Below, one piece after another: positions 43,923-51,632 of a stretch of 64,000 bases of DNA. Each line of letters begins with the position of its first letter. Within the stretch, counting starts at the first letter, position 1. The stretch spans positions 62,001 to 126,000 of the forward strand of contig JBGAHR010000004.1 of NCBI GenBank assembly GCA_044226045.1, given 5' to 3'. The notes under the pieces are model-generated. The model saw only the letters and a program-made list of their open reading frames with translations. It ran no database searches and was not told where the DNA came from. Origin of the DNA: Endoryza sp044226045 (lineage in GTDB: Bacteria; Bacteroidota; Bacteroidia; Chitinophagales; Chitinophagaceae). The position numbers and the translations under genes are program-made.

Positions 43923-44230
43923 TGACGGATTACGGGAACAATTGGTCAATTAGTAAATTGGTCAATTAGTCAATTCAATTACGGATGACGGATGACGAAT
44001 TACGGATTAATCATTTTTCAAATACTTGACTGGGTTAACTTCTGAATTTAAAGTGAAGCCAGAGGCTCAATCCGGAATGTTAATATAGATCATGCCGCAG
44101 TTCTTACATTTTTGATATACATTTTTAGTCATTCGTAATTCGTCATCCGTAATCCGTAATCCGTAATCCGTAATTCGTCATCCGTAATTCGTAATCCGTA
44201 ATCGCATTGACCAATTGACTTATTGACGAA
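43923..44230. repeat. Nested palindrome of CGTAATC heptads and GGTCAATTA repeats
   Basis: This gap between convergent ppiC-like and aroQ holds ten exact heptads of the CGTAATC/CGTCATC family at 44134-44203 and their complements at about 43981-44009. Segment 43988-44009 is the exact reverse complement of 44164-44185 (22 bp). Outside it, CAATTGGTCAAT (43939-43950) is the exact reverse complement of 44206-44217, so two stems nest. The central about 120 bp shows no gene. Confidence 0.9.
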
Positions 44231-44238
44231 TTGCTAAC

Positions 44239-44658
44239 TCATTCTTCCAAAAAGTACCTCAGCGCCAACTCATATCCTTTCATTCCCAATCCGGCGATAG
44301 TGCCTTTGGCTTTGGCGGATACATGTGAGAGTTTTCTGAATTCCTCCCTAGCGTGGATATTGCTGATGTGTACCTCTACAACCGGTGCGGTAATGGCAGC
44401 AATGGCATCTCCGATGGCTACTGAGGTATGCGTATACCCCCCCGGATTCAAAATGATGCCATCCACACTGAATCCCACTCTCTGCAGTTCGTTGATGAGC
44501 TCTCCTTCCACATTACTCTGGAAATAGGAAAAACTGATATGCGGATGTTTTTTCTCCAGGTGCCTGAGGTATTCTTCGAAGGGAAGATTTCCATAAATAT
44601 CCACTTCTCTTTTTCCCAGCAGGTTCAGGTTGGGACCATTGATGATTGCTATGTTCAT
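44239..44658 (-). CDS. aroQ: Type II 3-dehydroquinate dehydratase
   Basis: Third step of the shikimate pathway, cytoplasmic dodecamer. 139 residues, typical length. MNIAIINGPNLNLLGKREVD with the catalytic Tyr in DIYGN, then QSNVEGELINELQ, IILNPGGYTHTSVAIGDAI, and PVVEVHISNIHAREEFR, whose His is catalytic. The end is GTIAGLGMKGYELALRYFLE. It is a lone shikimate gene here. Confidence 0.97.
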   Translation of the reverse strand: MNIAIINGPNLNLLGKREVDIYGNLPFEEYLRHLEKKHPHISFSYFQSNVEGELINELQRVGFSVDGIILNPGGYTHTSVAIGDAIAAITAPVVEVHISNIHAREEFRKLSHVSAKAKGTIAGLGMKGYELALRYFLEE

Positions 44659-44734
44659 GATATGGGGTGTTATGAATGGAACAACGAATGTAAAACAATC
44701 CGGTAATATTGCAGGACGGGGACGGTTTGATGCA

Positions 44735-45640
44735 TTACTGACCCGATCGGATCTTATAAACGAGATCAGTGTAGGTTTTGACCGAATAAGACTGTAATGG
44801 TGCAGGATTTTCGATCAGTAACAGGTCAACCTGCAGGTCATACTCTCCGGATTTTTTTACCGTATAAAGAAAAGTGTAGCCGTCACTGACCCGTGTCAGC
44901 CAATCCATCTGGTAGATACCCGATTCCTTCTGGCTGCTAATGATGATCCGATTGTAAATCCGGGAAGTCTTGAAATAGAATTGAATGGTATCTCCTTGCT
45001 GCCTGTTCAGGACAACCTGTTTGGGATAGAAATCATCGAGGTTATTTTCCACCACACCCGGATAGACCAACGGAAACTGCTGAAAAGCACTCCAACTGAT
45101 CACAGTATGGAGCAGTTGCCAGTTGCTATCGACCGGGTAATGATCCCAGATAAATTTCGCCGGGTCGGAACAGAAGTACCAGTCATTTCTTCTTTGAATG
45201 AATTGTGAGCAGTCATCTATTGTATACCCGCTGGCCCAGGTAACATCCACCAGTTTCCAAACACCCTCTATACTCACGGCATTCCAGGTGTGATTAATGC
45301 CAGTACTGTCTCTGGTAATGACCAGGTCTTCGATACCCGAGCGTCCATAGCCTTGTATATCCACGCAGGTCAGACCGGCAGCCTGGCAAAGGTTTCTGAA
45401 TACATTTACATAGCCCGCACATACTGCTTTTCTTTTGAGCAAAACACTATCGAGTGCCCAGCGCGTTTGCTTTCTTTTCACGCCTTCGCAATCGTAGGAA
45501 AGACTACGGGTAACCCAGGCATAAACGATTTGCAGGCGACTGAAACTGTCGGGGACATTGTTACGAATATATTTACCCAATGCCCTCAATTCGGCCCCAT
45601 TCCGCACCGGCTGGCGATAGGAAGAAACAATTTTATCCAC
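44735..45640 (-). CDS. Transglutaminase-like domain protein, probably exported; start uncertain
   Basis: 301 residues from GTG 45640 (MDKIVSSYRQPVRNG). The transglutaminase-like fold carries the triad Cys in KRKAVCAGYVNVFRNLCQA, His in TGINHTWNAVSIEGVWKL and Asp in VDVTWASGYT. Preceding the triad is RLQIVYAWVTRSLSYDCEG. The remainder is a beta-rich C-terminal domain. Reading upstream of the GTG in frame to the first stop (45785) gives a signal-peptide-like stretch ending FSFSQ-SVSLSWKEV, but no ATG, GTG or TTG. The protein is thus probably meant to be exported and the true start is either non-canonical or lost. The role (protease or cross-linker) is unknown. Confidence 0.8.
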   Translation of the reverse strand: MDKIVSSYRQPVRNGAELRALGKYIRNNVPDSFSRLQIVYAWVTRSLSYDCEGVKRKQTRWALDSVLLKRKAVCAGYVNVFRNLCQAAGLTCVDIQGYGRSGIEDLVITRDSTGINHTWNAVSIEGVWKLVDVTWASGYTIDDCSQFIQRRNDWYFCSDPAKFIWDHYPVDSNWQLLHTVISWSAFQQFPLVYPGVVENNLDDFYPKQVVLNRQQGDTIQFYFKTSRIYNRIIISSQKESGIYQMDWLTRVSDGYTFLYTVKKSGEYDLQVDLLLIENPAPLQSYSVKTYTDLVYKIRSGQ

Positions 45641-45784
45641 CTCCTTCCAGGAAAGGGAGACACTCTGTGAAAAAGAGAATAGAGGGAGAAAGAGAAAGAG
45701 AAAGAGAAAGAGAAAGGGAAACAGAAACGGAAAGGGAACCAGATTTTGAATAGGAGGTTCTATTGTGGGTTTGTCTTTTATGGT
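45641..45784 (-). other. In-frame hexamer-repeat signal peptide upstream of the transglutaminase gene, lacking a start codon
   Basis: Translated in the transglutaminase frame, the purine-rich GAGAAA repeat at about 45686-45715 reads (Leu-Phe)n on the minus strand. It is followed by PLFSFSQ, a good signal-peptidase site, then SVSLSWKEV and the domain start. Frame extends from the TAA at 45785-45787 and contains no ATG, GTG or TTG; CTG and ATT codons are present. Either initiation is non-canonical or the start was lost. Confidence 0.6.
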
Positions 45785-45926
45785 TTATCGTTTATGGTTT
45801 GAACAAATCAACATTCAAAATTAAATACTCAAAATAGAAACTTTGGGTCCTGCTTTGAAATTTTAACTTTTGAATGTTGACCTCGCAAACCGCAAACTGC
45901 AAACCGCAAACCGCAAACCGCAAACC
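45770..45926. repeat. Mixed heptad arrays between carA and the transglutaminase gene
   Basis: GGTTTATCGTTTATGGTTT (about 45782-45800) is the CGTTTAT family. TCAACATTCAAAA (45808-45820) is the exact reverse complement of 45868-45880. Six exact GCAAACC/GCAAACT heptads fill 45885-45926 and end 2 bp before the carA stop codon. Confidence 0.88.
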
Positions 45927-45928
45927 TA

Positions 45929-47041
45929 TCAGTTCAAACTCTTCTTAATCATATCAATAAACTGATCGAAAAGATAGCGGCTGTCGTGCGGGCCGGGTGT
46001 GCTTTCGGGGTGGTACTGTACGGAGAAGGCTGGTTTGTCTTTGAGACGAATGCCTTCAATAGAATCATCGTTCAGGTTCACGTGTGTCACCTCTACATTG
46101 GGTGCATTTTTAAGCGTGGCCGGGTTAACGCCAAAACCGTGGTTCTGCGTAGTTACTTCGCAAAGACCCGTGATCAGGTTTTTCACCGGGTGGTTCAATC
46201 CCCTGTGACCATGGTGCAGCTTGAATGTTTCCACGCCACTGGCCAGCGCGAGCAACTGGTGACCCAGGCAGATACCAAATGTTGGTTTCTCTTCCTTCAC
46301 AATATCTTTTACCGTATTGATAGCGTAGTCCATCGAAGACGGATCGCCGGGCCCGTTGGAGATGAAATAGCCGGCCGGGTTGAATTTCTTCAACTCATCA
46401 ATGGTTGTTTTGGCAGGGAACACCTTCACATAGGCACCGCGATCCACCATGCATTGCAGGATGTGTTGCTTGGTGCCGAAGTCCATAACGGCAATGCGTA
46501 TGGGAGATTTTTCATCGCCGAGTGTATAAGGTTTTTCGGTGGTAACCTTGCTGGCCAGTTCCAGTCCATCCATATTCGGAACTTTGGCCAGTTCCTTTTT
46601 CAATTCTTCCACATCGAGGATTTCAGAAGAGATAATACAGTTCATGGCGCCATGTTCTCTTACATGGGTAACCAGGGCACGTGTATCCACTCCTTCGATA
46701 CAAACGATGTTATTCATCACCAGGTAGGTTTCCAGAGATGCGCTGGCGATTCTGCGGGAAAACTGTTCTTCCAGGTTCCTGGCGATCAGTCCGCGTATTT
46801 TAACTGATTCAGACTCCACTTCATCATCCTTTACACCATAGTTACCGATGTGCACGCTGTTCATGATGATGATCTGACCATAATAGCTGGGATCGGTAAA
46901 CACTTCCTGGTAACCGGTCATGCCGGTATTAAAGCAGATTTCACCAGTGGTGGTTCCGATTTTACCGAAGGCTTTTCCGTAGTGGACGGTACCGTCGGCG
47001 AGCAGGAGAATGGCAGGAGGTTGAGCGGGTTGTGTTTGCAT
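45929..47041 (-). CDS. carA: Carbamoyl-phosphate synthase small subunit
   Basis: Glutaminase subunit that feeds ammonia to CarB for arginine and pyrimidine synthesis. 370 residues. N-terminal CPSase_sm domain: LLLADGTVHYGKAFGKIGTT, GEICFNTGMTGYQEVFTDPS. C-terminal class I amidotransferase: NGPGDPSSMDYAIN, catalytic Cys in FGICLGHQLLALASG, and VQYHPESTPGPHDSRYLFDQ with His and Glu. carB is not within the window on this side. It lies 148 bp downstream of rplQ, beyond a terminator, so it probably has its own promoter. Confidence 0.97.
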   Translation of the reverse strand: MQTQPAQPPAILLLADGTVHYGKAFGKIGTTTGEICFNTGMTGYQEVFTDPSYYGQIIIMNSVHIGNYGVKDDEVESESVKIRGLIARNLEEQFSRRIASASLETYLVMNNIVCIEGVDTRALVTHVREHGAMNCIISSEILDVEELKKELAKVPNMDGLELASKVTTEKPYTLGDEKSPIRIAVMDFGTKQHILQCMVDRGAYVKVFPAKTTIDELKKFNPAGYFISNGPGDPSSMDYAINTVKDIVKEEKPTFGICLGHQLLALASGVETFKLHHGHRGLNHPVKNLITGLCEVTTQNHGFGVNPATLKNAPNVEVTHVNLNDDSIEGIRLKDKPAFSVQYHPESTPGPHDSRYLFDQFIDMIKKSLN

Positions 47042-47133
47042 ATGTATAAATGAAAAATCTGTGCAAAATAAGTCATTGAAGACCAGAATTCAAATACTTA
47101 TTGCCCACAAAAATTGAACGATGCTGCGTGGGC

Positions 47134-47164
47134 TCAAAAAAAGCCCCGGTAAAAAACCGGGGCT
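47134..47164 (-). terminator. Terminator of the alpha ribosomal operon
   Basis: AGCCCCGGT / ACCGGGGCT (47142-47150 and 47156-47164), 9-bp perfect stem with a 5-nt loop; on the minus strand a run of seven T follows (47135-47141). It lies 25 bp after the rplQ stop. Confidence 0.93.
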
Positions 47165-47189
47165 ATATTCAAGTGATTGACATTCACGA

Positions 47190-47681
47190 TTACTCAGCGG
47201 CTTTGGTTTCTTCAGCAGCAGGGGCTTCATCCGTTTTGGCAGCAGTCTTCTTTGTGGAAGTTCTGCTACGACGTGTTTTCTTGGCTCCTTCTTTAACTTC
47301 ACCTTTACCCTTACCGTATACTTCGTTGAAGTCTACCAGCTCAATCAGGGCAGTTTCGGCGTTGTCACCGATACGGGCTCCGAGTTTGAGGATGCGGGTA
47401 TAGCCACCGGGGCGACCGGCTACTTTTTCTGCGATTGGTCCGAACAGTTCCTGAACAGCCTCTTTATCCTGCAGGTAGCTGAATACCACACGACGCTGGT
47501 GCGTGGTGTTTTCTTTGGCTTTGGTGATCAGGGGTTCGATGTAAATACGCAGTGCTTTTGCTTTAGCCAGGGTGGTAACGATGCGCTTGTGAGCGATCAG
47601 TTCACTGGCCAAATTGCTCAGCAGGGCTTTCCTGTGGGAAGCAGTTCTGCTAAGATTTTTGATTTTGTCTCCGTGACGCAT
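47190..47681 (-). CDS. rplQ: Ribosomal protein bL17
   Basis: Large-subunit protein. 163 residues: the L17 core (MRHGDKIKNLSRTASHRKAL to ALIELVDFNEVYGK) takes about 130, and a Lys/Ala/Glu-rich tail (RSRTSTKKTAAKTDEAPAAE) is extra relative to E. coli L17 (127). Such tails are common in Bacteroidota. It is the last gene of the alpha operon, 79 bp after rpoA, with a terminator downstream. Confidence 0.97.
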   Translation of the reverse strand: MRHGDKIKNLSRTASHRKALLSNLASELIAHKRIVTTLAKAKALRIYIEPLITKAKENTTHQRRVVFSYLQDKEAVQELFGPIAEKVAGRPGGYTRILKLGARIGDNAETALIELVDFNEVYGKGKGEVKEGAKKTRRSRTSTKKTAAKTDEAPAAEETKAAE

Positions 47682-47760
47682 GACTGTTGATTTTATTCGG
47701 TTAGACCGTGTCAGGAATTCTAACCTACGTTTTAAATATACTAGTTAGCCGATTCGCTAA

Positions 47761-48762
47761 TTAGATGTCGTCTTTATCCAATCCCAGTTTACCCAGGTCC
47801 ATTCCGAAGTGGAGGCCTCTTTCAGCCAGCACCTGTTCGATTTCAGCCAGTGATTTCTGACCGAAATTGCGGAATTTCATCAGGTCTTCCTGTTCGTACT
47901 GTACCAGTTCGCTCAAGCTGTTGATTTTGGCAGCTTTCAGGCAGTTGAAGGCACGTACAGACAGATCCAGGTCTTCCAGTGGTGTTTTCAGCACTTTGCG
48001 CAGTTGCAGCATTTGCTCATCCACCACATCTTCTTTCTTATCTTCTTTGTTATCGAAAGTGATGTTTTCGTCGGTGATGATCATCAGGTGCTGTATCAGG
48101 ATGCGGCTGGCCTGTTTTACGGCTTCTTCCGGATGGATGGTACCATCGGTAGACACTTCCATGATCAGTTTTTCGAAGTCGGTACGCTGTTCAACACGGG
48201 TGTTTTCGATAGCGTACTTAACGTTCTTGATCGGTGTGAAGATAGAGTCGGTGGGGATATAACCCAGCGGTGCATCTTTCACTTTGTTGTCTTCTGCAGA
48301 TACATAACCGCGGCCTTTGGATACAGACAGTTCGATATCCAGTTTGGCGGAAGTATCCAGGGTGCAGATCAGCAGCTCGGGGTTCATGATTTCGAAGCTT
48401 TGTGTAGCTTCTCCGATCATGGCGGCTGTGAATTCTGTTTTATTTTTGATGCTCAGGGAAATTTTCTCCTGGTTCACTTCATGATCCACTTTCTTCTTGA
48501 AGCGGACCTGTTTGAGGTTGAGGATGATTTCCAGTACATCTTCGGTAATGCCTTTGATCGTGGCGAACTCATGATCTACTCCTTCGATGCGAATGCCTAC
48601 GATTGCGTAACCCTCCAGCGAGTTCAGCAATACCCTGCGCAAAGCGTTACCAATAGTTACTCCATAACCTGGTTCCAGCGGACGGAATTCAAACTGTGCT
48701 TCAAAATCCGTTGCTTTTTGCAGTATGATTTTATCTGGTTTCTGAAAATTTAAAATTGCCAT
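47761..48762 (-). CDS. rpoA: RNA polymerase alpha subunit
   Basis: 333 residues. N-terminal dimerisation domain: MAILNFQKPDKIILQKATDF, FEFRPLEPGYGVTIGNALRR and LLNSLEGYAIVGIRIEGVDH. The C-terminal domain, which contacts UP elements and regulators, begins near LEDLDLSVRAFNCLKAAKIN and ends NFGQKSLAEIEQVLAERGLH. The length and order are normal. It lies between rpsD and rplQ. Confidence 0.98.
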   Translation of the reverse strand: MAILNFQKPDKIILQKATDFEAQFEFRPLEPGYGVTIGNALRRVLLNSLEGYAIVGIRIEGVDHEFATIKGITEDVLEIILNLKQVRFKKKVDHEVNQEKISLSIKNKTEFTAAMIGEATQSFEIMNPELLICTLDTSAKLDIELSVSKGRGYVSAEDNKVKDAPLGYIPTDSIFTPIKNVKYAIENTRVEQRTDFEKLIMEVSTDGTIHPEEAVKQASRILIQHLMIITDENITFDNKEDKKEDVVDEQMLQLRKVLKTPLEDLDLSVRAFNCLKAAKINSLSELVQYEQEDLMKFRNFGQKSLAEIEQVLAERGLHFGMDLGKLGLDKDDI

Positions 48763-48815
48763 GTTGTATTTCAGATTTTAATTTACGAATAGAAACGCCC
48801 GGAAAAGTGTCAGCC

Positions 48816-49421
48816 TTATTTGCTGTACAATTCCACGATCAGTTGCTCCTTGATATTCTCAGGAACACTTTCTCTTTCGGGGTAAGCCACGAAAGTACCT
48901 TTCATCTCGCCTTCGTTCCAGTCGAGCCAGTTGATCTTCTGGTTCTTGCCACGGAACTGGCTGGTGATGGCCGTGTTGGTCTTATCCTTTTCCTTGATAC
49001 TGATTACATCCCCTGCTTTCAATTGGAAGGAAGGAATGTTTACAATATCTCCGTTTACAGTGATGTGTTTGTGTGAAACGAGCTGACGGGCAGCAGGACG
49101 GGATGGAGCGATTCCTAAACGATAAACGGTGTTGTCGAGACGAGCCTCGAGCAATTTGATCAGGTTTTCACCGGTAACACCTTTGATACGGGTTGCTTCT
49201 TCGAAAGTTTTGCGGAACTGGCGCTCGAGTACACCATAAGTATACTTGGCTTTCTGCTTTTCTTTCAGCTGGATAGCATACTCTCCTGGAGCTTTACGCT
49301 TCTTGGAGGGACCGTGTTGTCCGGGAGGAAAACTGTTTTTGGTAAGATACTTACCATTACCCAGGATGGGTTCACCGAATGTTCTTGAAATACGGGTCTT
49401 TGGACCAGTGTAACGTGCCAT
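48816..49421 (-). CDS. rpsD: Ribosomal protein uS4
   Basis: 16S rRNA primary binder and, in many bacteria, translational repressor of the alpha operon. 201 residues: MARYTGPKTRISRTFGEPIL, LLEARLDNTVYRLGIAPSRP, the S4 RNA-binding domain AARQLVSHKHITVNGDIVNI, ending ERESVPENIKEQLIVELYSK. It lacks the N-terminal zinc cysteines (the opening has no CxxC), so it is the C-minus type. It is preceded by a 147-bp structured gap. Confidence 0.97.
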   Translation of the reverse strand: MARYTGPKTRISRTFGEPILGNGKYLTKNSFPPGQHGPSKKRKAPGEYAIQLKEKQKAKYTYGVLERQFRKTFEEATRIKGVTGENLIKLLEARLDNTVYRLGIAPSRPAARQLVSHKHITVNGDIVNIPSFQLKAGDVISIKEKDKTNTAITSQFRGKNQKINWLDWNEGEMKGTFVAYPERESVPENIKEQLIVELYSK

Positions 49422-49453
49422 AATTTTAGTTTCATTTCGATTTTTTTAAGACC

Positions 49454-49533
49454 GGTGAGCTGATCAGTAAAAAATCGTAAAAAATTAATCAGTCACCTTT
49501 TGTTAAAATGAATCGCTTTGATCCTTTCAAAGC
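49454..49533 (-). promoter_or_regulatory. Structured RNA region in the rpsK-rpsD gap (candidate S4 site)
   Basis: Two hairpins in the 147-nt gap. GCTTTGA (49515-49521) pairs with TCAAAGC (49527-49533) over a 5-nt loop. GGTGAGCTGAT (49454-49464) pairs with ATCAGTCACC (49488-49497) with one bulged base. The gap is much longer than needed inside a ribosomal operon. S4-binding is an inference from the known autoregulation of this operon elsewhere. Confidence 0.45.
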
Positions 49534-49568
49534 AACTATAGCAATATAAAATACCGGGATACCGGCTA

Positions 49569-49976
49569 TTATACTCTTCTTTTCTTGGGAGGACGGCAGC
49601 CGTTATGTGGTAACGGAGTTACGTCTTTGATCATCGCTACTTCGATTCCGGACTGAGCGATCGCACGGATAGAGCTCTCGCGGCCGGCGCCGGGTCCTTT
49701 CACATATACGTCCACACGCTTCACTCCTGCATCGAATGCCACTTTCGAAGCATCGCTGGATGCCATCTGTGCAGCATACGGAGTGTTTTTCTTGGAACCT
49801 TTGAAGCCCATTTTACCAGCACTGCTCCAGGAAATAACCTGGCCATTCTTGTTGGTGATGCTGATGATGATGTTGTTGAAGCTGGCAGAGATGTGTGCGT
49901 CTCCGTAGGAGTCCACCTTTACCACTCTTTTTTTTGCTGCAGCCTTTGCGCTGGTAGCTTGTTGTGCTTTTGCCAT
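49569..49976 (-). CDS. rpsK: Ribosomal protein uS11
   Basis: 135 residues. The N-terminus is Ala/Lys rich (MAKAQQATSAKAAAKKRVVK), then the S11 core HISASFNNIIISITNKNGQV, ISWSSAGKMGFKGSKKNTPY, AAQMASSDASKVAFDAGVKR, GPGAGRESSIRAIAQSGIEV, ending TPLPHNGCRPPKKRRV. Forms the platform with S6, S15, S18 and S21. It lies in the alpha operon between rpsM and rpsD. Confidence 0.98.
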   Translation of the reverse strand: MAKAQQATSAKAAAKKRVVKVDSYGDAHISASFNNIIISITNKNGQVISWSSAGKMGFKGSKKNTPYAAQMASSDASKVAFDAGVKRVDVYVKGPGAGRESSIRAIAQSGIEVAMIKDVTPLPHNGCRPPKKRRV

Positions 49977-50098
49977 AAAAAATCCGAGGTAATCGTTTGT
50001 TTAAAAAATGATCCTTTACAGGACCCGAATCAACCCTCCACCTGCACCTGGTATCCGCAATTGATCCGGTAAAAAATGGTGCATTATATTAAAGACCA

Positions 50099-50143
50099 TT
50101 AGCTTTTAGCCAGCAAGGGCAAGCCCTGGCAGCCAAAAGCTAA
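50099..50143 (-). promoter_or_regulatory. Hairpin in the 178-bp rpsM-rpsK gap
   Basis: TTAGCTTTT (50099-50107) pairs with AAAAGCTAA (50135-50143); inside, GCCAG (50109-50113) pairs with CTGGC (50126-50130), or alternatively AGGG with CCCT. No U-tract follows on the minus strand, so it is not a standard terminator. It ends 12 bp after the rpsM stop codon and may be a 3'-end or processing element. Confidence 0.6.
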
Positions 50144-50154
50144 CCGTCATAATA

Positions 50155-50535
50155 TTATTTCTTGGCTGCCTTCTTCTTACCAGCCACTGTTTTACGCTTA
50201 CCCTTACGTGTGCGACTGTTTGTTTTAGTACGCTGACCACGAACAGGCAGGCCTTTACGATGGCGGAGTCCACGATAGCAGGCGATATCGAGCAAACGCT
50301 TGATGTTCATCTGCACCTCAGAGCGAAGCTGACCTTCAACCTTCAATTCATTGGTGATGATGTTACGGATAGCATTCAACTCATCGTCATTCCACTGATG
50401 AACTTTCTTGTTTACATCAATTCCTGCTTTTTCCAGGATGTATTTTGCAGTGGAAGGACCAATACCAAAAATGTAGGTAAGGCCAATCTCTCCTCTTTTG
50501 TTTTTAGGTAAATCTACACCGGCAATACGAGCCAT
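50155..50535 (-). CDS. rpsM: Ribosomal protein uS13
   Basis: 126 residues. MARIAGVDLPKNKRGEIGLT, YIFGIGPSTAKYILEKAGID, the helix-two-turn-helix region INTNELK-like (NIITNELKVEGQLRSEVQMN), and the rRNA-binding tail CYRGLRHRKGLPVRGQRTKT. It contacts the head of the 30S subunit and the P-site tRNA. It follows rpmJ by 74 bp. Confidence 0.98.
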   Translation of the reverse strand: MARIAGVDLPKNKRGEIGLTYIFGIGPSTAKYILEKAGIDVNKKVHQWNDDELNAIRNIITNELKVEGQLRSEVQMNIKRLLDIACYRGLRHRKGLPVRGQRTKTNSRTRKGKRKTVAGKKKAAKK

Positions 50536-50609
50536 ATTACTTATTTGTTTTTTATCGATTTCGTTTTCTCCCGTTCAGACTATCTCCATAGAATAGCCGA
50601 TCCGGAATC

Positions 50610-50726
50610 TTATCCCTGACGCTGCTTGAATCGGGGATTCTTTTTGTTGATTACATAAAGCTTGCCCTTGCGGCGAACAATCTTGCAATCAGCGCTACGC
50701 TTCTTGATGGATGCTCTAACTTTCAT
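50610..50726 (-). CDS. rpmJ: Ribosomal protein bL36
   Basis: 38 residues, missed by a 60-residue cutoff. It starts MKVRASIKKRSADCKIVRRK and ends NPRFKQRQG. One of the usual zinc ligands is visible (Cys 14); the pattern C-x2-C is absent, so it is the zinc-free C-minus type, as is common in Bacteroidota. It lies between infA and rpsM, the standard place. Confidence 0.95.
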   Translation of the reverse strand: MKVRASIKKRSADCKIVRRKGKLYVINKKNPRFKQRQG

Positions 50727-50774
50727 TTTATTCTGTTTTTCAAAAGCCAGCCTCAACGGCGCAGCTTCCTGTTA

Positions 50775-50993
50775 TTATTTGTATCTGAAAATGATTCTCC
50801 CCCTTGTCAAATCATACGGGCTCATCTCCACACCCACTTTATCACCAGGCAAAATCCTGATATAATTCATCCGCATTTTTCCTGAGATGGTGGCCAGAAT
50901 TTCATGACCATTTTCTAGTTTGACTTTGAACATTGCGTTCGATAAAGCCTCGACAATCGTACCATCTTGTTTAATAAGCGGTTGTTTACCCAT
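50775..50993 (-). CDS. infA: Translation initiation factor IF-1
   Basis: 72 residues with an S1-like OB fold: MGKQPLIKQDGTIVEALSNA, MFKVKLENGHEILATISGKM, RMNYIRILPGDKVGVEMSPY, DLTRGRIIFRYK. It binds the A site during initiation. First gene of the alpha operon, with a consensus -7 box directly upstream and rpmJ 48 bp downstream. Confidence 0.98.
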   Translation of the reverse strand: MGKQPLIKQDGTIVEALSNAMFKVKLENGHEILATISGKMRMNYIRILPGDKVGVEMSPYDLTRGRIIFRYK

Positions 50994-51009
50994 AGATTTT
51001 AAAGGAGCG

Positions 51010-51041
51010 CAAAGATAGGATTATCAGCCAGAAATATGAAA
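51010..51041 (-). promoter_or_regulatory. Promoter of the infA/alpha operon
   Basis: TATCTTTG on the minus strand (51017-51010) fits the Bacteroidota -7 box; TTTC at 51041-51038, 20 bp upstream, is a one-mismatch -33 box. The -7 box ends 16 bp before the infA ATG, so the leader would be very short. Confidence 0.65.
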
Positions 51042-51122
51042 AAAATGGGGATATTTTTCTGGTTTCTGTGGAAAAATGGCTGATCCGGGGGGCAAAATAG
51101 ACAAAAAAGGCCTGAAATGGCC

Positions 51123-51518
51123 TTATTCGTTCAATTCTACCTTGGTCATTTCGTAATAATGATTCTGTAAATCATGTACATAGAATGGCTGGTGCACATG
51201 CCGGCGATCTTCGCGCCACCACATTTCAATCTGGGAGAAATCGCCTTTTTTGGGCAAAACCAGCCGGAAGGAGTCTTTGGAGTACTTCACAGTTCCATCG
51301 GGATTAGGGTGTTCCTGGAACCCGAGGCGGTGAAGCTGGCTTTCATCGAGCGGTACCGGGTATAAATGATCGGGGGTAAACCAGAACTCCTGCACCTCGG
51401 TTTCCACGCATACTTCCTTGTCTTCCCGGTTCAGGTCCTTTACAATTCCCTGGGTTTGCTGGCCGTCGAATTCGGCTAATACAATATCACCTGGCTTGAT
51501 GTTGGAAAATTTGATCAT
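51123..51518 (-). CDS. Hypothetical protein, conserved-looking, SH3-like start
   Basis: 131 residues, no signal peptide. The first about 55 residues (MIKFSNIKPGDIVLAEFDGQ, QTQGIVKDLNREDKEVCVET) look like a small beta-barrel of the KOW/Tudor type. The second part has FSQIEMWWREDRRHVHQPFY and VHDLQNHYYEMTKVELNE. I do not recognise the family and cannot assign a function. It lies alone between the alpha operon and the ABC efflux genes on the same strand. Confidence 0.7.
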   Translation of the reverse strand: MIKFSNIKPGDIVLAEFDGQQTQGIVKDLNREDKEVCVETEVQEFWFTPDHLYPVPLDESQLHRLGFQEHPNPDGTVKYSKDSFRLVLPKKGDFSQIEMWWREDRRHVHQPFYVHDLQNHYYEMTKVELNE

Positions 51519-51632
51519 ACGGCAAATCGATTTAGATCAATCAATTTAAAAAATTACCCGGTGGCTGGCAAATAATTTTCTATTCACAGCTTTCTGTACG
51601 CTTATTCGCCATCCAGCCGGGTACCGCCACCA

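Noticed and set aside
44134..44203. DnaA boxes or a replication origin from repeated units
   Set aside because: Units do not match TTATCCACA and no dnaA or dnaN is near.
45986..46807. 273-codon plus-strand frame inside carA
   Set aside because: Antisense shadow of a certain gene.
48004..48753. 249-codon plus-strand frame inside rpoA
   Set aside because: Antisense shadow of a certain gene.
50099..50143. Rho-independent terminator splitting the alpha operon
   Set aside because: The stem is good but no T-run follows on the minus strand, so it is listed only as a hairpin.
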